From assembly GCA_002730475.1 (NCBI GenBank), contig PCAG01000026.1, positions 1-19,044 of the forward strand: 19,044 nt of DNA, read 5' to 3'. Below, piece after piece: positions 7,465 through 13,459 of the stretch (its first letter is position 1; every line of letters starts with the position of its first letter). The DNA is from Spirochaetales bacterium. Lineage in GTDB: Bacteria > Desulfobacterota_D > UBA1144. Position numbers and translations under genes: made by a program. Below the pieces are notes generated by a model that saw only the letters and a program-made list of their open reading frames with translations, made no database searches and was not told the origin of the DNA.

Positions 7465-8691
7465 TTATTTTTTTTGCCCTTGAACCATACAAACCATTTT
7501 TCCTGAATGCTTATTCTCGTACATCGTCTGATGCGCTAAAGGAATCTCTTCGTATGGATAAATTTCAGATACTACGGGCTTTATGAGCCCCTGATGAACA
7601 AGCTCGTTCGCCCTGATACATTCCAGAGCATTAGCAAAATGCGAACCTATAACTTGCTTTTGTAACATCCATAAATATCGGACATCAAACATACAATCGT
7701 ATCCTGAAGTTCCAGCACAAATAACGATTCGTCCAAATTTCTCACTAACAAATACGCTGGTTGGGAAAGTTGATTCTCCTGGGTGTTCAAATACGACATT
7801 GGGGCTTCTTCTTTCTCCAAGAATCTCCCATATTTTTTTCCCGAAATTTTTCATATCTTGAAATCTGAGTTTGATTTGCTCTTCTGTTTCATTCTTTTTA
7901 TATGCTAAATTTGGGAAATCTTTTCTGTTTATAACTCCAACCGCGCCCAAATCCTTACAGATTTGAAATTTGTCTTCTGATGAAACAACCGCTATAGCTT
8001 TCGCCCCTAACATTTTACAAATTTGTAATGCAAAAACTCCAAGGCCGCCAGCAGCTCCCCAAACAAGAACGACTTCTCCTGGCTCTACTTTTGCTTTAGT
8101 AATTAGCATTCTATATGCAGTAAAATAGCATAGAGCATAAGAGGCAGCATCTGCCCAATCCAGATTCTTTGGTTTTTTCAAAACTTGTTGCACTTGAACC
8201 CTTGTAAATTGAGCGAAACATCCATTTGGAGTTTCGTATCCCCATATTTGAGCTTGCTTGCCGACCATTGGATCATAACTAATAAAATCACCACTGGATT
8301 TAGTCATATTCGAATGCGGCTCTTCGCTTTCTACTCCGCAGTGTATAATTACTTCGTCTCCTTTTTTCCAACTTTTAACATTTATTCCAACATCCCAAAC
8401 AATTCCGGAACAATCACTCCCTGCAATATGATGATCTTGTTTGTGTACATCAAGAACAGAAATGGGTTCCCCCAAGCCCGCCCAGACACCGTTAAAGTTT
8501 ACTCCGGTAGCAACAACCAATACCAAAACATCGTTAGGTCCACATTCAGGAACCGGCATAATCTCTTCTTGAAAAGATTTCATTGGTTCACCATGACGCT
8601 CTTTTCGAATAACCCAGGCTTTCATTGTTTTTGGCTTAAAATCCAAATCATCCGGGATAACCCCTATTGGTAATGGATCTGAATAACTCAT
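7465..8691 (-). CDS. ccr: Crotonyl-CoA carboxylase/reductase
   Basis: Zinc-independent MDR-superfamily enzyme that reduces crotonyl-CoA with NADPH and adds CO2 to give (2S)-ethylmalonyl-CoA. I place the start at the ATG at 8691 (408 residues) because AAGGAG lies six bases before it; a TTG at 8715 would put the start upstream of that site and inside trpS. The Rossmann motif is WGAAGGLG at 211-218. Residues that bind CO2 in the characterised Kitasatospora enzyme are kept: Asn67 (NFN), Tyr152-Glu153 (WGYET, with Tyr for Phe) and His351 (GSHFAN). EHPGE at 302-306 is also typical. It lies 10 bases after trpS. Other ethylmalonyl-CoA pathway genes are not in the window. Confidence 0.94.
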   Translation of the reverse strand: MSYSDPLPIGVIPDDLDFKPKTMKAWVIRKERHGEPMKSFQEEIMPVPECGPNDVLVLVVATGVNFNGVWAGLGEPISVLDVHKQDHHIAGSDCSGIVWDVGINVKSWKKGDEVIIHCGVESEEPHSNMTKSSGDFISYDPMVGKQAQIWGYETPNGCFAQFTRVQVQQVLKKPKNLDWADAASYALCYFTAYRMLITKAKVEPGEVVLVWGAAGGLGVFALQICKMLGAKAIAVVSSEDKFQICKDLGAVGVINRKDFPNLAYKKNETEEQIKLRFQDMKNFGKKIWEILGERRSPNVVFEHPGESTFPTSVFVSEKFGRIVICAGTSGYDCMFDVRYLWMLQKQVIGSHFANALECIRANELVHQGLIKPVVSEIYPYEEIPLAHQTMYENKHSGKMVCMVQGQKK

Positions 8692-8701
8692 TAATGACTC
8701 C

Positions 8702-9721
8702 TTACTTATAATCAAAACTCGACGTATACAAGTTCATGGCTTCTCTTATAAGTTCAATATTATTTTTAGTAATTTCTCTAGCTCTTCTAGAACCTTCAAA
8801 AATTATATCTGGGATTTCATCTTTATTCTTTAAGATTTTTAATCGTTTTTCCCTAATAGGGCCAAGGAACTTGTTGATATGCACAATCAAAGATTTCTTA
8901 ATTTCAACATCGCCAATTTTTCCTTTTTTGTACCTATCTTTAAAATCTGCCAACTCTTCCTTGTTGGAATTAAAAATATCATGATATATAAAAACCGGAT
9001 TCCCTTCTACCTTTCCAGGTATGTCAGCACTGGTTCTATTTGGGTCGGTAAACATTTTCATGACCTTCTTCTCCACTTCTTTTTCAGAATCGCACAAATA
9101 AATGCAATTATCTAATGACTTGCTCATTTTACTTTGACCATCAATTCCAACTAATCTTGAATTGTGACTTATCAATGCTTCGGGTTCTTTAAATATTTCC
9201 TTATAATTCGAATTGAATTTTCTTGCTAATTCACGTGCAAGTTCAACATGACTTAATTGGTCTTCACCTACTGGAACTTTAGAAGCATTGAAGATAAGAA
9301 TGTCAGAGGACATGAGTATCGGATATGACAAAAGTCCTAGCGAATAATTCTCGTTGAGATTCAAATCTGATATCTTCTCTTTCAAAGTCGGTATTCTTTG
9401 GACTCTTGGTACGGAACACAACATCGACATAAGAACTGTCAGCTCAGTTATTTCGGGGATAATCGATTGAAGATAGAAACAAGACTTGGTCGGATCAAGA
9501 CCAACGGATAGCCAATCGACAACCAGCTCTGTAATGTTCTCTTTTAATTCATCCACCCTACTTTGATGAGTGGTAAGCATATGCAAATCCGCTATAAGAA
9601 AAAAACAGTTATAAGAATCCTGTAGGGTCAGTCTGTTCTCCAACGTTCCAACATAATGCCCTAAATGCAAATTCCCGGTGGGTCTATCACCGGTAACCAA
9701 AATCTCATTATTCTTTTTCAT
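8702..9721 (-). CDS. trpS: Tryptophan--tRNA ligase
   Basis: Class Ic aminoacyl-tRNA synthetase, 339 residues, which charges tRNA-Trp. The ATP-binding HIGH-type motif is HLGH at 19-22 within TGDRPTGNLHLGHYVG, and KMSKS is at 198-202. LLSYPILMSSDILIF (about 130-144) and VGEDQLSHVELAR (about 151-163) are hallmarks of the enzyme. The TGDRPTG opening matches the branch common in Firmicutes rather than the SGxQPTG opening usual in Proteobacteria, suggesting transfer or a minor lineage. The ATG at 9721 fits the conserved N terminus; no Shine-Dalgarno motif precedes it. The stop codon overlaps the ribosome binding site of ccr. Confidence 0.97.
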   Translation of the reverse strand: MKKNNEILVTGDRPTGNLHLGHYVGTLENRLTLQDSYNCFFLIADLHMLTTHQSRVDELKENITELVVDWLSVGLDPTKSCFYLQSIIPEITELTVLMSMLCSVPRVQRIPTLKEKISDLNLNENYSLGLLSYPILMSSDILIFNASKVPVGEDQLSHVELARELARKFNSNYKEIFKEPEALISHNSRLVGIDGQSKMSKSLDNCIYLCDSEKEVEKKVMKMFTDPNRTSADIPGKVEGNPVFIYHDIFNSNKEELADFKDRYKKGKIGDVEIKKSLIVHINKFLGPIREKRLKILKNKDEIPDIIFEGSRRAREITKNNIELIREAMNLYTSSFDYK

Positions 9722-9772
9722 GGATTTATAATTTAATATGATATCTTAGGATTTTTAATAAGAAAGTAATCA
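9722..9772. promoter_or_regulatory. Divergent promoter region between trpS and trmH
   Basis: This 51-base AT-rich gap separates two divergent start codons and so should hold both promoters. On the plus strand a perfect TATAAT at 9727-9732 could serve trmH with a leader of about 33 bases, although no good -35 is seen. On the minus strand TTGATT followed after 19 bases by TAAGAT is a weak candidate for trpS. Confidence 0.35.
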
Positions 9773-10435
9773 ATGAAGCAACTCAAATTAGATGACTTGG
9801 CTAAATTCTTGACCAAGGATAGAAAAAAAAGAATCGAACATGTTCTCTCTAATAGAACTAGGGCGATTTCTATACTTCTGGAGGACATTTACCAGGGTCA
9901 CAATATTAGTGCTGTTTTGCGAACCTGTGACAATTTAGGGATTCAGGATGTCCACATATTCCAGGATGGCAATAAAACTGCCCTATCCAAGGGGATATCC
10001 TTAGGGTCGGAAAAATGGGTTAGTTTGCATATAAAAGACAGAGCAATATCGAAAAAAGTCTATATAGATAATTTAAAGAAAAAAGGGTATAAAATCATAT
10101 CAACTGTCTCGTCTTCTAAAAAAGGCTCCATCAATTTAGAGACAACAAAATTCCCTAAAAAAATTATTCTTGCTTTTGGTAACGAAGAGAAAGGTTTAAC
10201 AAAAGAAATACTTGATAATTCCGACTTCTTTCTTACCGTACCAATGCACGGATTTAGTCAGAGCTATAATATATCTGTTTGCTGTGCAATAGTTCTTAGT
10301 AAACTAGTATCACTATTAAAAACACAAAATAAGTTCATACATCTTACAGATAAGGAGAAAAAAGAATTAAGAGTTGATTGGTACAAAAAATCGATAAAAA
10401 ATTCAAAGAGTATAATTAAGAACTTAACTAAATAA
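9773..10435 (+). CDS. trmH: SPOUT (TrmH-type) RNA 2'-O-methyltransferase
   Basis: SAM-dependent enzyme of the TrmH/SpoU class, probably forming Gm18 in tRNA, though an rRNA target is possible. The 220-residue protein has all three SPOUT motifs: motif 1 with Asn44 and Arg50 (GHNISAVLRTCDNLG), motif 2 AFGNEEKGL at 134-142, and motif 3 VPMHGFSQSYNISVCCAI at about 156-173, which forms the trefoil knot that binds SAM. An N-terminal RKKRIEHVLSNRTR stretch and a C-terminal DWYKKSIKNSKSI segment resemble Bacteroidota TrmH proteins more than E. coli TrmH. The gene is divergent from trpS and ends 2 bases before the convergent sarcosine oxidase-like gene. Confidence 0.88.
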   Translation: MKQLKLDDLAKFLTKDRKKRIEHVLSNRTRAISILLEDIYQGHNISAVLRTCDNLGIQDVHIFQDGNKTALSKGISLGSEKWVSLHIKDRAISKKVYIDNLKKKGYKIISTVSSSKKGSINLETTKFPKKIILAFGNEEKGLTKEILDNSDFFLTVPMHGFSQSYNISVCCAIVLSKLVSLLKTQNKFIHLTDKEKKELRVDWYKKSIKNSKSIIKNLTK

Positions 10436-10437
10436 AA

Positions 10438-11574
10438 TTATTCAAAAAAACGTTTGGGACTATGAGGGGTCAAATCGAATTTGACTTCCCTATCTTGCGA
10501 TAAATCCGCAAGAATCTCTCCTATAGCTGAAGCCATCTTGAAACCATGGCCCGAGCATGCATGACCAAGTATTATGTTTGGATGTTTTGGATGTGGACCT
10601 AGTACAAAATTACGATCAGGGGTGCTCATTCCAAAACAAGTTCCAATCTGAACAATATTTCCGTTTGCACCCGGTAAGTATTTTTCTAGCCAGTAACGCA
10701 AAGAATCTATATCATCATCACTTATTTTTCTATCTATTTCTTTAGTAGAATTTAAATTTTGGGCCTTACTCATGCTGAATCCAATCTTGACTCCCGGAAT
10801 TTCAATCGTAGGAAATCCATAAGAATAATGATCTTTTTCAATTAAGATAAAACTTGGAAAGTCTTCTGGTCCATAAAGACTTATATCGTCAGGCTCGAAC
10901 CAACCAGCAACTAAACGCGATAGGGACAAATGGCTTGAGAAGTCGGGGCATAATTCATTTATATATGCCCCTGCAGTTAAAATTACTTTGTCAGCTTCAT
11001 AGTTTTGGTCATTAGTCTGAACTATAACTTTATTATCCATGGGCCTAATAGAAACAACAGGGGTATTAAGCAGTATTTCTGCACCATTTCTATCTGCAAG
11101 ATTAACGAATAAGCGTATACACGCTTCTGATAAAAGATATCCGGCAGTTTTATCGAAAAATCCTATAGAGTTTTTTTTAATAACAAATTGAGGGTAAAGT
11201 TTTTTTACTTCTGTTGAAGACAATATCTCATATTCGAGATTATGTTTATCGGCAGATTCTTTTGCATCAATTAACGTAGGATGGTCTTCCGCGCCTACAA
11301 ACAAAGCTCCTTTTTGAAACAATAAAGATTCTTTGCTTTCATTTTCAATCTCTTTCCATATTTCCTTTGATCTTAAAAGCATAGGAACATAATGTTCACC
11401 ATCTGAATATGAGAAACGAATCATACGTGATTCGCCATGAGAGGAGCCCTTGTCATGTCCAATAGAGAAGCTATCTATACCAAGAACTTTTTTTTCTGTT
11501 TTAGACAAGTGATACAGCGTGGAGCTACCATGTGCTCCCAGCCCAATAACTATAAAATCGTAAACCAACCCCAC
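10438..11574 (-). CDS. Sarcosine oxidase / N-methyltryptophan oxidase-like flavoprotein
   Basis: FAD-dependent amine oxidase of the monomeric sarcosine oxidase family (378 residues; characterised members about 372-390). The dinucleotide-binding motif is VIGLGAHGSS at 9-18, followed by an acidic residue ending beta 2 (GIDSF). HGESRMIR at 46-53 matches the flavin/substrate arginine block. Cys313 in GTCFGMSTPDRNF aligns with the cysteine that holds FAD covalently. Lys263 (GVKIG) aligns with the oxygen-activating lysine, but the active-site histidine of characterised sarcosine oxidase (His269) is Ser267 here, so the substrate may differ. The GTG start is supported by an extended -10 box six bases upstream. 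Pipecolate oxidase-like activity is an alternative. Confidence 0.82.
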   Translation of the reverse strand: MGLVYDFIVIGLGAHGSSTLYHLSKTEKKVLGIDSFSIGHDKGSSHGESRMIRFSYSDGEHYVPMLLRSKEIWKEIENESKESLLFQKGALFVGAEDHPTLIDAKESADKHNLEYEILSSTEVKKLYPQFVIKKNSIGFFDKTAGYLLSEACIRLFVNLADRNGAEILLNTPVVSIRPMDNKVIVQTNDQNYEADKVILTAGAYINELCPDFSSHLSLSRLVAGWFEPDDISLYGPEDFPSFILIEKDHYSYGFPTIEIPGVKIGFSMSKAQNLNSTKEIDRKISDDDIDSLRYWLEKYLPGANGNIVQIGTCFGMSTPDRNFVLGPHPKHPNIILGHACSGHGFKMASAIGEILADLSQDREVKFDLTPHSPKRFFE

Positions 11575-11580
11575 TTTGTA

Positions 11581-11589
11581 ATTATATCA
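11581..11589 (-). promoter_or_regulatory. Extended -10 promoter of the sarcosine oxidase-like gene
   Basis: The minus strand reads TGATATAAT (11589 down to 11581): a perfect -10 hexamer with the TGn extension. It ends six bases before the GTG start codon, so transcription would begin at or next to the start codon. It lies between the 3' end of tRNA-Arg and the gene. No good -35 is visible, as expected for an extended -10. Confidence 0.6.
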
Positions 11590-11607
11590 AAAATTAATAG
11601 AAAATTG

Positions 11608-11682
11608 CGCGCCTGGAAGGACTCGAACCCTCGACCTCCAGAGCCGTAATCTGGCACTCTAATCCAACTGAGCTACAGGCGC
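11608..11682 (-). tRNA. tRNA-Arg(ACG)
   Basis: The minus strand folds as a full cloverleaf: acceptor GCGCCTG/CAGGCGC, D arm GCTCAGTTGGATTAGAGT, anticodon stem CCAGA/TCTGG with loop TTACGGC (anticodon ACG, which should be edited to ICG), and T arm GAGGG-TTCGAGT-CCTTC. The discriminator is G. CCA is not encoded; the genome reads CAA after the discriminator. It follows tRNA-Ser by 8 bases. Confidence 0.97.
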
Positions 11683-11690
11683 ATATCAAT

Positions 11691-11780
<90 letters not shown>

Positions 11781-11791
11781 TGAAGATTGAA

Positions 11792-11800
11792 ATTATAGCA
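11792..11800 (-). promoter_or_regulatory. Extended -10 promoter of the tRNA-Ser/tRNA-Arg pair
   Basis: The minus strand reads TGCTATAAT (11800 down to 11792), a perfect -10 with TGn extension. It ends 11 bases before the 5' end of mature tRNA-Ser, which would leave a 5' leader of about 4-5 bases. It sits in the 35-base gap after the DUF4301 stop codon. Confidence 0.6.
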
Positions 11801-11815
11801 CAATTAATTATTAAA

Positions 11816-13258
11816 TCATGGCTGGTGGGTTGGCAAAAATAAATCCTCGAGATTTTTAACTGGCGTAAAGCAAGCCTTGGGAATTTCTACGAAAATTGTA
11901 TGCCAATAGTGCATACATCCATTCCACAAACCGGGTCTTTCAACAAAGATAGATTCTTTATCAAAGATATTCTTCCTGACTTTCATACCAAGAGAATTTT
12001 CTGCAAATTTAAATAAATCAAATTTATCTCCCTTGAAATCTCTAAGTGAACAAATCATTTCCACTGGATTAAAGTAAATACCAGATTCCCATATGGCCTT
12101 TTGGTTTTTATCTTTCATATTTACTTGAGATTCTTCAACTATTTGTACCGACTCTGAATTTCCATCAAAAACCCAAAAGGCTTTACCACCCTTAGATTGA
12201 TTATCTTTTACCACACCGCAAACACGTATAGGCTTATTGAGCATATCAATTATAAAATCCACCTTTTTTTCAATCGCTTCATTTTTAATCTTGTCGGGCA
12301 ACGTACCTACAATAGAATTAATTGAAGGAAGTAGAAGATCGTAGTCCCTCTCGATGAAAGTTTTAAGTATCATATCGTATTGCTTCTTTGTATTGGCAAC
12401 TACATTATAAAGTATTTTGGAAATTTCGTATCGTAGCGTCCTGGTTTTAGGAGAAATATTATCAATATTATTAATAAAAACATAATCGGACTCGACTTCG
12501 TTAAGATTGCCCAAAAGGGCTCCATGACCAGAAGGATGAGTGTATATTCGTCCATCGTCATACCTAACAAGATTCTTGTTCATATCAAAACATAGACTAT
12601 TCGTAGCGGAATCTTGGTAGGAAAATTTCACAAAGTCCTTAAAATTAACCTCGCTAAGCAACACGGAGTCACGTAATGTTTTTAATATCATTTCTTCATC
12701 AGTTTTTTGAATTGTAAACCACATATACGAATTGACTATATCACCTAAAGAATAGAGAATAATCTCTTCTATTGGTGTAACGGCAATACCTTTTAAGAAA
12801 TGAAATGGCAGTATGGCTTTAGGTAGGCTGGCGAAATTCATTTCCTTTTGGGACAGGAGAATATCTTTAAGTTTATCTAGATTTTTGTCTTCAATTATTT
12901 GACTCAAATCAATGCTATTTCTATCACAATACGAAGAAAGCAGGTTAAACAAAGGAAGGGATTTAATATTCTTGAAGAATGTATCGCTTGAATTATCAAA
13001 ATCAAACATCCTAGTTGAAGATCCCGATGCTGGTATAAACCTTGAGATACTGCTTGTATCTATATCGTGTATTGGCGGCATCTTATTGATTTCGTCATAT
13101 GACAACAGACCGTCATTCATCAAGCAAGGTCGAGACAGAACAAGTGTCTTTTTGTTCGTGTCAGAATTAATAAATTCTATCTGAGAATTAACTTCGGATT
13201 CACCAATCCCTATTGAAGAAAGAAAATCCAAGTCGCTTTTATCAAGACTTTTCCTCAT
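11816..13258 (-). CDS. DUF4301 family protein, nucleotidyltransferase-like
   Basis: A 480-residue soluble protein matching, from my knowledge of the family, DUF4301, best known from Bacteroidota. Conserved blocks are RFIPASGSSTRMF at 73-85, SLPKAILPFH at 144-153, HPSGHGALLGNL at 241-252, FINNIDNISP at 261-270, RVCGVVKDN near 345, YFNPVEMICSLRDFKGDKFD near 400, and a C-terminal PGLWNGCMHYWHTIFVE. The ASG-S-TRM, PKAxLP, SGHG and NIDN blocks recall the sequence order of UDP-sugar pyrophosphorylases (nucleotide loop, lysine, GHG and N-DN), so a nucleotidyltransferase fold is my inference; activity is unproven. The ATG is 7 bases after tRNA-Asp with no promoter between, so it is probably read from the tRNA promoter. 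tRNA-Ser follows 35 bases after the stop. Confidence 0.85.
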   Translation of the reverse strand: MRKSLDKSDLDFLSSIGIGESEVNSQIEFINSDTNKKTLVLSRPCLMNDGLLSYDEINKMPPIHDIDTSSISRFIPASGSSTRMFDFDNSSDTFFKNIKSLPLFNLLSSYCDRNSIDLSQIIEDKNLDKLKDILLSQKEMNFASLPKAILPFHFLKGIAVTPIEEIILYSLGDIVNSYMWFTIQKTDEEMILKTLRDSVLLSEVNFKDFVKFSYQDSATNSLCFDMNKNLVRYDDGRIYTHPSGHGALLGNLNEVESDYVFINNIDNISPKTRTLRYEISKILYNVVANTKKQYDMILKTFIERDYDLLLPSINSIVGTLPDKIKNEAIEKKVDFIIDMLNKPIRVCGVVKDNQSKGGKAFWVFDGNSESVQIVEESQVNMKDKNQKAIWESGIYFNPVEMICSLRDFKGDKFDLFKFAENSLGMKVRKNIFDKESIFVERPGLWNGCMHYWHTIFVEIPKACFTPVKNLEDLFLPTHQP

Positions 13259-13265
13259 ATTCTCT

Positions 13266-13339
13266 CGGGGTCGACGGGACTCGAACCCGCGACCTCTGGC
13301 GTGACAGGCCAGCGTTCTAACCGACTGAACTACGACCCC
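13266..13339 (-). tRNA. tRNA-Asp(GTC)
   Basis: Minus-strand cloverleaf: acceptor GGGGTCG/CGACCCC, D arm GTTCAGTCGGTTAGAAC, anticodon stem CTGGC/GCCAG with loop CTGTCAC (anticodon GTC), T arm GCGGG-TTCGAGT-CCCGT. Discriminator G; CCA not encoded (AGA follows). It lies 7 bases after tRNA-Val, a pair commonly found next to lon in proteobacteria. Confidence 0.97.
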
Positions 13340-13346
13340 TTAATAA

Positions 13347-13418
13347 TGGGCGCTACAGGATTTGAACCTGTGACATCTTCCTTGTAAGGGAAGCGCTCTC
13401 CCGCTGAGCTAAGCGCCC
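13347..13418 (-). tRNA. tRNA-Val(TAC)
   Basis: Minus-strand cloverleaf: acceptor GGGCGCT/AGCGCCC, D arm GCTCAGCGGGAGAGC, anticodon stem CTTCC/GGAAG with loop CTTACAA (anticodon TAC), T arm ACAGG-TTCAAAT-CCTGT. Discriminator A; CCA not encoded. It is the first gene after lon. Confidence 0.97.
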
Positions 13419-13428
13419 GGAATAGATT

Positions 13429-13459
13429 TTTATACTATATCGGAGGTAACAAATGTCAA
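13429..13459 (-). promoter_or_regulatory. Promoter of the tRNA-Val/tRNA-Asp(/DUF4301) unit
   Basis: A perfect TTGACA -35 (13454-13459, minus strand) contains the lon stop codon TGA. Downstream lie TATAAA (13429-13434, spacing 19) and the overlapping TATAGT (13434-13439, spacing 14); neither has the ideal 17. TATAAA ends 10 bases before mature tRNA-Val, almost the same distance as at the tRNA-Ser promoter, which favours it. Confidence 0.55.

Noticed and set aside
7456..7480. T-run between the HAD gene and ccr as an intrinsic terminator
   Set aside because: The T-run lies over the ccr lysine codons and no stable GC-containing hairpin precedes it.
8185..8673. A 162-codon open frame on the plus strand opposite ccr
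   Set aside because: It lies entirely within the well-supported ccr gene, shows no family resemblance, and has the uneven composition of an antisense shadow.
8692..8715. TTG start giving an N-terminally longer Ccr
   Set aside because: The extra codons contain the AAGGAG site and overlap trpS; the ATG at 8691 has proper spacing.
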